Assembly: GCA_014898415.1 (NCBI GenBank)
Contig: RCTD01000010.1
Span: 1,240,001-1,304,000, forward strand
Direction: 5' to 3'
DNA from: Stromatinia cepivora
Taxonomy: Eukaryota; Ascomycota; Leotiomycetes; Helotiales; Sclerotiniaceae
DNA length: 64,000 nucleotides
The notes under the pieces were generated by a model. The model was not told the DNA's origin, did not search any database, and saw only the letters and a program-made list of their open reading frames with translations. This document shows, one piece after another, positions 11,927 through 22,823 of the stretch; position 1 is the stretch's first letter; every line of letters starts with the position of its first letter. The position numbers and the translations under genes are program-made.

Positions 11927-12287
11927 GATAACGGGGATGAATTAGCTGTTGGTTTGGGAAGAATAAATTTGGTGTTCAGACACGTGGAGGGACAACTCTT
12001 TGAACATTCAATTCCATTGTAGTGATGAGTGGGAGAAACGTGGGGTACACATGTAGTTACAGGGGCTGCTTTGTCAGCTATCAGCCAATCAATTGGATTT
12101 GTGGAATGCGGAGAGTAAATAACATTCAAACAAAAAGAATGTTCATTATGCTACTTGAGAGTTGGTAATATACTGCATTGTCCAATATTATCAAGCCCAA
12201 CCTAGTCTTGTTAAGGTGGTCTTCAGCTGGTTTCTTTCTAGCAGTAAAATATATGTCTGGTACTTGAAGAACTGCAATGAGATTTGC
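11927..12287. other. Short intergenic gap, no gene seen
   Basis: This 361-bp gap separates the stop of guanine deaminase from the start of the SGNH hydrolase on the same strand. It should hold the promoter of the hydrolase and the 3' end of the deaminase transcript. CCAAT/ATTGG words occur at about 12085-12096. No repeat or RNA gene is seen. Confidence 0.5.
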
Positions 12288-13655
12288 TCAAATTTTGATC
12301 TGTCTGCCTTTGACATAAACTTCAACAATATTCCGATCATCTCCACTCATCATAAACTTCTCAAAAAGAACTGGAAGGGTATCTTTTTCATCAACCATTG
12401 TCATTGCTCCATCTATGTCTGTGTCAATGATCAAAGCATCAAACTGTTTTCCATTGGAAAAGTCGCCAATTACATTGTCTAGACAACAAACTCGAGCACC
12501 ACCAAGTGTCGCAAGGTAGAAACATTCAGCAAGAGATAGCCGTGGATCAGCACCTTTGGTGAGAAAATCTCTCGCATTGGATACTATGAAAGCCTGTCGC
12601 ATAGAATCCAAAATTGAGGAAGAGAATCCACCACCACTGTCAGTTCCTAATCCAACTTTGATACCACGACGAAGGTATTCACGAATGGGTGCTGCCATGA
12701 ATCCACCACCAACTGTAGTATTCGAAACTGGACAATGTGCTACTCCACAATCGAGCGCAACAATACGCTCTATCTCGTAATCTGTCATTATGGTGCAGTG
12801 TGCGAGAATGGAACGTTGAGATAGGAGATTGAAACTTTCATAGAGATCCGCTTCGTTGGTAAATGATGGAAACAGGGATAAGGTAGTAGATTTCTCGGAT
12901 TCTGCCTCGCAAAAATGGGTTTGAATGGGTAAAGTCGGATTGGCTTTTGCAATTTGTCCGATGCCCGCAAGAAGTTCATCGGTACAGGAAATTGCAAATC
13001 GAGGGGTAAGAACAGGGCTGATCAAATCAAAATTGGGGTCGATGTGTCGAACGTGAGAAATAAACTCCTTCGTGACTTCAAGAGAGGATTTTGCAGACGC
13101 ATCTGTGTAGTAGGCAGGGGAGTTGCGATTCATATTACATTTCCCGACGAAAGCTCGTTGCCCTTTTTCAAAACAGATATCAGCTAATATTTTTGTCGCT
13201 TCACCGTGTAAGGACCCGTAATATGACACGGTGGTGATGCCTTGCTTGATAAATCCGTCGACACAGGAACTGTAAATACGTCGAGCATGATCTGGGTCTT
13301 CGAATTTTGCCTCATTTGGGAATGTTACTTGATCCAACCAATCCAGAATTTCTAGCCCGCGTCCCAAACCACGCTGAGCCCATTGAGGTGCGTGGTTGTG
13401 AGTATCAACGAATCCAGGAATGACAAATTGGCCTTTTTTGAGATAGCGAACACTGGGGAAAAGAGCTCCAATGTCAAGACTGCTAAGAATGGTGGGAACA
13501 TCCTCCTCTCTAACATTCTTGCGATAATAGAGTATCTTGCCAGATTGAATAACTAGGAGACCTTGTTCGACATACTCAAGAGAATCCACACTAGCTGACT
13601 GAATGATGGAACCATAGATCAGCAAGGGCGTGTTTGGAGCAGTAGTAGTTGCCAT
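12288..13655 (-). CDS. GUD1: Guanine deaminase (guanine aminohydrolase)
   Basis: A single exon of 455 aa from ATG 13655; an in-frame Met lies 7 codons upstream at 13676, but MATTTAPNTP looks the more normal start. This is the amidohydrolase superfamily, with metal-binding PGFVDTHNHAPQWA (HxH, about residue 68), THFCEAESE (His, about 243), the AHCTIMTDYEI and AHCPVSN blocks, and the metal Asp in GLGTDSGGG (about 335). The order and the LEILDWLDQVTFPNEAKF block are typical of guanine deaminases rather than chlorohydrolases. It converts guanine to xanthine and ammonia in cytosolic purine salvage. Length matches the family (about 450-490 aa). Confidence 0.92.
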   Translation of the reverse strand: MATTTAPNTPLLIYGSIIQSASVDSLEYVEQGLLVIQSGKILYYRKNVREEDVPTILSSLDIGALFPSVRYLKKGQFVIPGFVDTHNHAPQWAQRGLGRGLEILDWLDQVTFPNEAKFEDPDHARRIYSSCVDGFIKQGITTVSYYGSLHGEATKILADICFEKGQRAFVGKCNMNRNSPAYYTDASAKSSLEVTKEFISHVRHIDPNFDLISPVLTPRFAISCTDELLAGIGQIAKANPTLPIQTHFCEAESEKSTTLSLFPSFTNEADLYESFNLLSQRSILAHCTIMTDYEIERIVALDCGVAHCPVSNTTVGGGFMAAPIREYLRRGIKVGLGTDSGGGFSSSILDSMRQAFIVSNARDFLTKGADPRLSLAECFYLATLGGARVCCLDNVIGDFSNGKQFDALIIDTDIDGAMTMVDEKDTLPVLFEKFMMSGDDRNIVEVYVKGRQIKI

Positions 13656-14589
13656 AATGTAACGAACGAAGTACAATTCGATCTGGTAATGATTTGATAT
13701 CGAACTCGTGTATTAAGCCTGATACAATTAAATCCAAGCAAGATGAAGATTTTAACTTCTAATTGACAGATATTACTAAGTATCTCGATGCTCACAACTC
13801 AAACAAAGTTCCGACTGCTTATGTGTAAGAGTTTAAGGAATCCGGAAGTGTTCTGCGATGCGTCCGGATGATAATTAAAAGTAAGTACCCGGTACCTAGA
13901 TAGACGAAACCTGATGACAGCGTAACGCAGACGATAGCAAAGGAGGTGATGAATCCAACAATCACATTGTTGGTAATGATGTTACATCAGTCAATTCAAT
14001 GTGCGGAGTACCTAGTAAATATTCAAAGAAATGAAATTGATAAGATGAGATAAGAGAATTCCTAATTCTTCGAACAAAATTTGTCAATTGCCTAAACTAC
14101 AATTAGGTATTAATTTGGATTTCACACGTTTTGAGCTATCAATTTATGATTGGTTAATGAAAGCTATCAAGCTTTCCATCCATCGGGTACTTTCCTAATT
14201 GGAACATTACAATTCATTCATAGCTTTGGTTATGCAACTTTTCTAGCACAACCTAAAATACCAAATTTTTAAAGACTTTACACCGGTATTGTCACCCTCT
14301 CACCTTGTCACGTTGTTATAGTCAGCGACTTCCTCATTTGTTGATATCCTCGTTCTTCTTTCAGACGAGCAATCAGGTACACCCTCTTCATGCCCCTCCT
14401 GTCTGCAATTACCCACTTCCAACCTTCGCATCATTGCAAACTCAATTATCTACTCATGCGCAGACAATGAAACTTCTTTGATTGTTATAGATGCTGATTG
14501 TTAAAGATTTAAAAACAGATACTCAACGTTGGTTATCGCAGACCAACAGTCCTCCAGGCCAATACAATTTCCCACCAGGAACCATCATC
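13656..14589. promoter_or_regulatory. Divergent promoter region, guanine deaminase / VTC4
   Basis: This 0.93-kb gap between two divergent genes holds no ORF worth calling. CACGTT occurs at 14125-14130 (followed by TT) and 14309-14314, upstream of VTC4. Yeast Pho4 binds CACGTG and, more weakly, CACGTT in phosphate-responsive promoters including VTC genes. TC-rich stretches at about 14280-14400 precede the VTC4 start and suit a fungal core promoter. Regulation by phosphate is inference. Confidence 0.35.
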
Positions 14590-17111
14590 ATGAAGTTTGG
14601 CGAGCAACTCCGGTCGAGTGTGATCAAAGAGTATCAATGGTACTACATTGCTTATGATGAACTAAAGGAGAAGCTCAAGACTCCTTATGTTTCCACTCCA
14701 AACAAAAAGAAGCCGAAATCGAAGAGAGTAGAATGGACGGAAGCGAATGAGAGAGAGTTCATTGATCTTATGGAGGCAGAGCTAGACAAGGTGCATACCA
14801 AACAGAAACTGAAGGCTATCGAAATCAGTCGAAGAATCGCAAACGCGGATAGAGAGGTTAGTGAAGTTGTCGGGAGGTTAGATTTGAGAGGACCAGAACG
14901 TAGCAATGGATCGGCAGATTCTGATGTTCCTACGGAGGAAGAGTTTATGCTATTGGAGGAAGATTTGAGCGACATTATTGCAGATGTACATGATCTGGCC
15001 AAATTCGTTCAGTTGAACTATACTGGGTTCCAAAAAATCATCAAGAAGCATGACGTAAGTTTGTTGGTTATATGCATACCGCCCCAGCTAACTTTTACTA
15101 GAAAACTACCAAGTGGATGCTAAAACCTGTGTTTGCGACAAGATTAAATGCGAAACCTTTCTTCAAAGATAACTATGACGCGGACATTGTTAAGCTGTCA
15201 AAATTATATGACTTGGTCAGAACGAGGGGAAATCCAGTACAGGGTGACAGTTCGGCAGGTGGAAGTCAAGGAAGTTTCATCCGACAAACAACTAAATACT
15301 GGGTGCATCCGGATAACATCACCGAGTTGAAACTCATCATCTTGAAGGTAAAGTTATTCTGACTACACCTGTAACCTGCGCTAACTTCGTCCAGCACTTA
15401 CCCGTCCTCGTCTTCAATGCCAGTAAAGAATTCGAAGCGAAAGATTCTGCGATCACTTCAATTTATTACGACAATCCCGATACCTGGGAGCTATACGAGG
15501 GTCGACTCAAGAAAAGTGAAGGGGCGGAGGCAATTCGTCTGAGATGGTACGGTGACATCGACAATGAACATATTTTTGTGGAAAGAAAAACACATCGTGA
15601 GGATTGGACGGGAGAGAAATCGGTTAAAGCAAGATTTGGGATCAAAGAAAAGAACGTCAATGCGTACATGAAGGGAGAAATCCTACCTGCTGCTATATTT
15701 GAGAAAGCTCGCAAGGAGGGCAAGAAACCCCTGAAAGCCATCGAGGAGGACGAGAGGCTTGCTAGGGAAGTTCAATACTCGGTTCTCAAGAAAGGCTATG
15801 TACCTGTCTGTCGATCGTTCTACAACCGTACAGCTTTCCAATTGCCGGCCGATGCAAGAGTTCGTATCTCCTTAGATACTGAATTGACCATGGTTAGAGA
15901 AGATAACCTTGACGGAAGAAGGCGTGCTGGCGACAACTGGCGAAGAATGGATATCGGTATTGATTATCCATTCAGTCAATTACCCGCAGAAGACGTCGAA
16001 AGATTCCCCTATGCAGTCCTTGAAGTCAAGTTACAAACTCAAGCTGGCCAAGAACCACCAGAATGGGTACGAGAACTCATTTCTAGTCATCTTGTTGAAG
16101 CTGTTCCTAAATTCTCAAAATTCATCCATGGTACGGCGACTCTCTTCCCAACTCGCATAAATCTTATACCCTTCTGGATGCCACAGATGGATGTAGACAT
16201 CCGCAAGCCAGCCACTCAGCATTTTGGTATCAAACGACCAGGCCATTCAAACCCAAGTTCTACGAGTGATGACGACGACGATGATGATTCTGATGACGAA
16301 GATTTTAATTTCAATCAGTCTGGGGCCGGGACTATTGTCGCTGCTTCCGAGAATCTACGACGACGCAACCATGAAGCACGAGGCAATAATCTTGATATTG
16401 AAGAGGAAATTTCCAACATGCCATTGTTGGAAGAAGACTATATCTACGATACTGATGACGAGGATTCCATCGACAATCGGCCATTCGAGAGGCACAGAAA
16501 ACTTGGCGGTCTTGCCTTTATAACAGAAGGCATCAGGAATTATGCCAAATCTGCGGCGCATCAATTATCTCGAGGAATTCATTCCATAAGCCCTGCTCCT
16601 AGAGATCCAATGGATAGTAACAATGCCACCTTTACAGCTCTAAGGAATGGTGGTGGTAAAGTTGTGGCTAAGAAGTTCAAAGCCCCACCTGGAAAGAAGA
16701 TTCATGTACCGGTTCGTGTTGAACCAAAAGTATATTTTGCCGCTGAGAGAACATTCTTGACCTGGGTACGTATCTATTTCGTTGCCATACCTTTCATTTG
16801 TCCACCCAACCCGCTAACACAGTTGTTCTTTTTAGCTCGAATTCTCAATCTACATCGGTACAATTGCCGCCACACTCGTCAATTTCGGAACAAAACCCAC
16901 AGCGATATCTTTCATTGCTGCGGGCTTTTTCTCCATAGTAGCTATTATGAGTTTGTCCTATAGTGTGGGTATGTATTTGTATAGGAGTAATAGCATCAGG
17001 CAAAGGAAGAACATCAAGTATTATGATGCTTGGGGACCAAGTATCCTGTGTGCGTCGCTATTTGCGGCGGTGGTGGTTAATGCCGCGTTTCAGTTAAGTG
17101 CCAAGGAATGA
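14590..17111 (+). CDS. VTC4: VTC4, polyphosphate polymerase subunit of the vacuolar VTC complex
   Basis: Exons 14590..15054, 15102..15347, 15395..16765 and 16836..17111 are all in phase and give 785 aa. The N-terminal SPX domain ([20 protein letters not shown]) senses inositol pyrophosphates. The central TTM tunnel domain carries the catalytic basic and acidic blocks [26 protein letters not shown] and the EVKL glutamate. An acidic linker ([13 protein letters not shown], about residue 470) follows. The C-terminal DUF202 membrane domain has three hydrophobic helices and starts at [10 protein letters not shown]. It makes polyphosphate from ATP and translocates it into the vacuole. I chose ATG 14590 because SPX proteins begin there; an in-frame ATG at 14491 adds 33 unlikely residues. 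Confidence 0.95.
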
Positions 17112-17847
17112 GGGGGTGAAATGCTAAAACTTTCCGGGAGTGAGTGGGAGAAAAAGGAGAGGATAGGAAAGGAAGAGGAAGATGAACTAAAATGTACAAA
17201 CAAGCCTGTTAATAATGGAGATGGAGATGGAGATGTAGATTAATACATGAGAATGGATCGCGGTAATCGCTAAGGGGGTAAGTAGGTAAATGGAACTGGA
17301 ACTACCTACCTATTCAGCAGAAATGAGGATGTTAATTGTGAAGAGAAACTTGGGGAATTTGTATCTACGAGGATAATTAGTTGAATATATATATATACAT
17401 ATTATGGTTTATGATTTATCAATCTATGTTTATATAGGTATACAGAGTCACAAGAATTAGTAATAGGATGAAGATGGGATGGGATGGGATGAGGTGAGGG
17501 ACGTAATGTATTTTTTTGTCCTACCTATTCATTAACTCCCTCATTTCTCGCTGAGGTTAAATACTTTCAAATTTGAATACTCTGGCGCTTCTAACATTTA
17601 TCTATCTGTAACTTTATATTCGCAGTAAGATATAATCAGATTGTAGGTAATAATGAATTAATGAAAAGAAGAGTAAAGTAGAACAACAACGATCAAGAAG
17701 ACTATTTTTCTCATTTTACATACCTATCTTGCTAGGTACCTATCTATCTATCTATACACATGATTCATTTCAATGATTTCATACTCTTGCCTTACTTAGT
17801 ATGTTATTCTTCCCCGATTCGTTTTTATATACTTAGTAGCGTAGCTT
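17112..17847. other. Convergent intergenic gap, no gene seen
   Basis: This lies between the VTC4 stop and the OST1 stop. It holds only 3'-UTR-like AT-rich DNA with GGGAT and TATC short repeats (about 17470-17490 and 17740-17755). No ORF, RNA gene or element is supported. Confidence 0.6.
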
Positions 17848-19436
17848 TTAAGGCTTCTTCGCTTTAATACTAACGTCCAATGTGCCAACGACCCAGACGG
17901 TTACGAATAAACTCAACGTGGAGACGAAAATAATGATGGGTTTGCGGAAACCGGCGAGGAAGGGGTAGGTGTATGTGACGATGAGTTCGCGATCGCGGAG
18001 ATCGTCGACGAGGTTGCGGGAGTGGAGGACGAGGGTGGTCCGTCCGAGGGTGTCCATGAAGGTTTTGTGGAGGGTGGTTGTTGAAGAAGCGATGGGGACG
18101 AGGGTGGAGAATTGGACATTTCTATTAGAGATGAATTAGTTAGGTTGTATGAGGAGGGGATGGGAAACATACTCAGCTCCTTCGGGAAGAATAACGCGGA
18201 GTTCTACAGATTCGTATTCAATTCCCTCGGCTTGTTTTGGACCTTCCAAAAATGGAACATTGAGAACATATTGCTCTCCTCCGCTTAATTTTCTCAAGAA
18301 TTTCTTTGCATCAGCATCCCAACCTACACGGAAAGGATAGTTCCAGCCTCCAAAGATTGGGTAACGGGGCTTGATTTCGAGGTTTGCTTCCCGTCTATTG
18401 CTGCGGAAACGAGAGGTGGAGACGTTACCGATGACATCAGTAAAATATGGTGTCAAACTTCCGACCTTCAATGGGAACTTGAGCTCCTTAATAGCAGAAG
18501 TGGGGGTGTTGGCATAGTATGAGGCTTGATTCCAGAGAGTGCGGGAGAATGGTTGAGAAAGGTTGGCAGCACGGTTGGTCAAAGTATAGCGTTCCTCGAA
18601 AGCAACATTTCCTCCCCAGTGGCTAACTTCAATATCACGCTCTAATTTGGAAACGTGGATGAGGGGTTTGGTGAACTCATATCGAACTCGGACTGGTTCT
18701 ACTGCGCCAGCTGGTACCTCTCCATAAGAACCGTATGTGTACTTAGAACCCTGTTTTTGTGGCGACTCAGGTGCGCCGTCGGTTCCTGGAATAATGGTGT
18801 GCTCTGGAATATTGGTAGTTGGGAATTTGACCTCAGTCTTTTGCTTCAAAGTGACGTATGACGACTGGGCATATGCGGAGAATTCGTAAACGACATACTG
18901 GAGGTCCTTTTGTGCGATCGAATTTGGAAGAGGATTCAGAGCTGATAGGTATGAATATGAAATGCCAATTGTTTGTTGTGCTTTAGGTGCGAGAGGTTGT
19001 GGCAATTTGATCAGGTAGAATTGAGTATCACTTTGAATAATTAGCCTAATATTTTGAGTAACGACGCGAACCTGAATTACCTCTCTGTGTCAAACTCTAC
19101 TGCTCGTACTTCGAATAGCCCTAAGTCGGCATCCTTTCTGTCCTTGACTTCTAAAGCTCCGATTGTCTCCATCTGCCTAGATGTGAATGGTAGATAGTAT
19201 TCATTTTGAGGCTCGTTCGCAATGTTCTCAATTACCACATTAATTGACTCTTTTGGATAACTCTTTTCAAGATTGACATTGTGAACCAAATTTACATTCT
19301 TGAAAACTTGCGGGGGTTTGAAATTCGAGGGAAGGATTTGTTTCGAGGTAAGTGGTTTCGTCAAGTTACTCTTGTCTGTGCCGAAAGCTGTAGATACAAG
19401 AGAAAGGACGGTGGTCGCAAGCGCGAAAGACTTCAT
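17848..19436 (-). CDS. OST1: Ribophorin I, OST1 subunit of oligosaccharyltransferase
   Basis: Exons 19436..19081, 19030..18173 and 18121..17848 join in phase (introns of 50 and 51 bp) to give 495 aa. The N-terminus MKSFALATTVLSLVSTAFG is a signal peptide. The lumenal body contains the family blocks NVNLVHNVNLEKSYPKESI, YTLTNRAANLSQPFSR and GWNYPFRVGWD. One transmembrane helix (PIIIFVSTLSLFVTVWVVGTL) near residue 475 is followed by a short basic KAKKP tail. It is an ER membrane subunit of the complex that transfers the oligosaccharide to Asn-X-Ser/Thr sequons. Length is close to yeast OST1 (476 aa). Confidence 0.93.
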
Positions 19437-20050
19437 TTTGGAAAAATATGAGAAGCCAGCCTGATGAAGAAATCAATTCACACCATAAAAAAAAGGTGAA
19501 ATGTGAAGAATTTCTGAGAGGTGGGTTGTCGTTAATATTTCCGGTCTCTCCCAGGTAGCTAGCTGTCCCCCAGCAATATTGAGTGAAGCTTACGTTGCTC
19601 CAAAGTGTCCTGAACGATTAGACGCCATTTCGCGACATTCACTAATTTCACACCTCTCTTTTTCCATTGCTTAACTCACATCCGTGATTGCGCGCTTAAT
19701 ATTTTCTCTTATCGGAAGGAACCTTATCATGATATAATACAATTCGCGCAGTTGCTTATTAATCGGCCATTACTGGGTTGTATTGGGCTGAACCACCCCA
19801 CTATGATGAAGTTGCGGCGGGGAGTAGAGGGAAGTCCGGATTGGTGACAGCAGCCTTTTCTTTAGGTAGTTTCACTCAACACAAACTTAACTTTCTCTCA
19901 AAAAAGCTTTAAAATCATCGACAGCGAGTTCATCTTTTTTTTTGTTTTTGCTCTGCTTTATATCCTCAATTCGATACTCAAGGACTTCGAATCCCTTGAA
20001 CTCTTCTTTATACCCTTTCTTTACAAATCTATCTTTGAAAATCCTTCAAC
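19437..20050. promoter_or_regulatory. Divergent promoter, OST1 / hexokinase
   Basis: A 614-bp shared 5' region. It is pyrimidine-rich on the hexokinase side (19900-20045, CTTT and TTCT runs), as usual for strongly expressed fungal genes. No specific operator can be named. Confidence 0.4.
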
Positions 20051-22458
20051 ATGGTGGGGTTAGGTCCAAGAAAGCCTCCTTCCCGTAAGGGTATGTATAA
20101 CTTCAACTTTCCTATGTCACTTCGATTTCGGTTTGGTTCAGTCGAGAGGTAGTTGATATAAGGTCATGATTCACATTCACTATTCTTTTTGAATGAAAGG
20201 GCTGTACAACTTGCTACAGCCTATACCTATCATCTCTTCAATGTCTAAACATAAGAGGATTGTCAGCTTGAAATCAACAAGCTTGGCATTTTCATCTCAA
20301 ACTATCACCATCAAAAACACAAGAAACTTTCAAGTCTACGGGGTCTCTCTAGATTAACAATTACAATGTCGACAACTTCAACTTTATCTTCAGGCCCTAC
20401 TAAAAATCCCATATCACCAACCAAAGAAGGTTCATACCTCCTCACCCACGTCTTCCGCTTCAAGCTGTCGGTTATTAGCTTGGTCTACCCGACAAGTGTT
20501 CCGTGTAGACCGAACTCAAATTATTGACATGTGCTCTCTAGAGGAGCACATGAATCTCGTCCTCTTATCCCTTATCCAAATAAGGCATTAGGATCTAGCT
20601 CTTGGGCGGGATTCCTCGAGACCTCTAAATTCTCGCTATTAATACTGGTTGTATTGTTGCACATGACCAGTACAAGTACAGTCTTGGCTCCTTGATATGG
20701 AATGCCGATGACAGCATAACCTAATATCACAAGCCTATCTCCATTATATGATTCACTTCCACTTTACAACGAGGTTATAAGATTTTGATTATATCTGCTA
20801 ACCCATGACGTGCACACAGGTTCCATGGCGGAGGTTCCAAAAAATTACTTGGAGCAAATCAAGAAACTTGAGCAACAGTTCACTGTTGACACCAAAAAGC
20901 TCAAGGAAATTACTGAACATTTCGTCTCTGAGCTTACTAAAGGTAAATACTCCATCATGTCACTGTAATGCGAACGTTGGGCTAATTCCAAACCAGGTCT
21001 CACCGTGGAGGGTGGAAGCATTGCACGTTCTTTCGTTCCATATTAGGTCCTATGACTAATTTTCAAATAGCCAATGAACCCAACATGGTGTATGTCACTC
21101 CCAGACGGTTATGAAACCGGCACTTTCCTCGCCTTGGACATGGGAGGTACCAACTTGCGTGTCTGTGAGATCATCTTGACCGATGAAAAGTCTGAGTTTG
21201 ATATTATGCAATCAAAGTACCGCATGCCGGAAGAGCTCAAGACTGGTGATGCCGATGAACTTTGGGAGTACATTGCAGATTGCCTTCAGCAATTTATCGA
21301 GTCCCATCACCAGGGCGAGAAGCTTGACAAATTGAGCCTCGGTTTTACCTTTTCCTACCCAGCTACCCAGAACTACATTGATGAGGGTATTTTGCAAAGA
21401 TGGACCAAGGGCTTCGATATTGCAGGTGTTGAAGGCGAGAACGTTGTTCCAATGTTCGAGGCGGCTCTTGCTAAGAGAGTAAGTGTTAACTCAACATTCC
21501 AAAAATACCACGTGCTAAATTCGTCAGGGTGTGCCAATTAAGCTCACTGCTTTGATCAATGATACCACTGGTACTCTGATCGCTTCCGCATACACTGATA
21601 CAGCCATGAAGATTGGATGTATCTTTGGAACTGGTTGCAATGCTGCTTACATGGAAAACTGTGGCTCCATTCCAAAATTGGCCCACATGAACCTACCTCC
21701 TGACACTCCAATGGCTATCAACTGCGAGTGGGGTGCTTTTGACAACGAACACAAAGTTCTCCCCCGTACCCCATACGACATCATTATTGATAAAGATTCT
21801 CCACGTCCCGGCCAGCAAGCATTTGAGAAGATGATTGCTGGTCTTTACCTTGGAGAACTTTTCAGATTGGTTCTTGTTGATCTTCACGACAACAAAGACA
21901 TTCACATGTTTGAGGGTCAAGACATTGAAAAGCTCCGAAAAGCTTATACCTTGGACTCTTCTTTCTTGTCTTTGGTTGAGGAGTAAGTTCCAATAGACCT
22001 CTGTTTTTATGATTGATTGGTTAACACTGCCTAGGGATCCATTCGAGAACTTGTCAGAGACAGCTGATCTCTTCCAAAACAAGCTCGGCATTGTCACCAC
22101 TGTTCCAGAACTTGAGCTTATCCGCCGTCTCGCTGAGTTAATTGGTACCCGTGCCGCCCGTCTTTCCGCTTGTGGTGTTGCCGCCATTGCCAAGAAGAAG
22201 GGTTACGAGACTTGTCACGTCGGAGCTGATGGATCAGTTTTCAACAAATACCCTCATTTCAAGGCTCGTGGTGCAGCAGCACTTCGTGAAATTCTTGATT
22301 GGCCTGCCAAGAAGAGTGCTAAGGAGCATGATCCTATTGAAATCTTGGCTGCTGAAGATGGCTCTGGTGTCGGTGCAGCTTTGATTGCTGCCTTGACCCT
22401 CAAGCGTGTTAAAGAAGGTAACATGGCTGGTATCTTACACCCAGAGAACTTCAGATGA
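20051..22458 (+). CDS. Hexokinase
   Basis: Six exons (20051..20090, 20820..20942, 20997..21022, 21071..21478, 21528..21982, 22035..22458) give 491 aa. The first exon codes 13 residues (MVGLGPRKPPSRK) and is followed by a 729-bp intron, long for this window. The third intron (21023..21070) has a GC donor, GCACGT, with a good branch site and TAG acceptor; the conserved EGGSI|PMNPTWCM join demands it. Motifs are phosphate-1 LDMGGTNLRV, sugar-binding LGFTFSYP, GTLIASAY, adenosine-region GTGCNAAY and catalytic-loop LINDTTG. It phosphorylates glucose and other hexoses with ATP in the cytosol. Similar fungal enzymes also act in glucose signalling, which I cannot judge from sequence. Confidence 0.95.
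20480..20552 (+). other. Two adjacent hairpins in hexokinase intron 1
   Basis: GGTCTAC 20482-20488 pairs with GTAGACC 20505-20511, and the stem extends by two more pairs outward. Only 16 nt further, CATGTGCTC 20528-20536 pairs perfectly with GAGCACATG 20544-20552 around a 7-nt loop. Both stems lie in the unusually long first intron. They could be a structured regulatory or noncoding RNA element, or palindromic protein sites. The surrounding stretch 20366-20527 is also a 53-codon ATG ORF (MSTTSTLSSGPTKNP) that the first stem overlaps. Confidence 0.5.
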
Positions 22459-22823
22459 GTTAGTATATGAACTCATGTAGAAGGATATACAGATTTTGGG
22501 GAAATGATATTGAGTGATGCGAACATGAATATTATGGACAGTCAGTTATGATCGATGTTTTAGAGAGAGTGATTCTATGGCATAAGAATGGGTATGTAGA
22601 CAGAAGAATTGCATGGCATTTTTTTCGCTTCTACTCGCTTGCAAATTTCATTCATGTTTTAGCAGACCCAAAGCTTTTAGTAATCACACACCAGACCAAT
22701 AAATATACATTTGCTACACATTCATGAGCTGAAATTGATGTTCTATATGCTGCCTGGGTATCATTATTTATTTTACGGCCACGCTTTTCCCCGCGATTTA
22801 GTCTTCCTCTACTTTTAGTCCCT
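22459..22823. other. Convergent intergenic gap, no gene seen
   Basis: Between the hexokinase and RMT2 stops. It holds AT-rich 3'-UTR-like DNA and nothing else that can be supported. Confidence 0.6.

Noticed and set aside
14491..14589. Earlier in-frame start for VTC4
   Set aside because: SPX proteins start at MKFG. The 33 extra residues look like translated 5' UTR, so 14590 was chosen.
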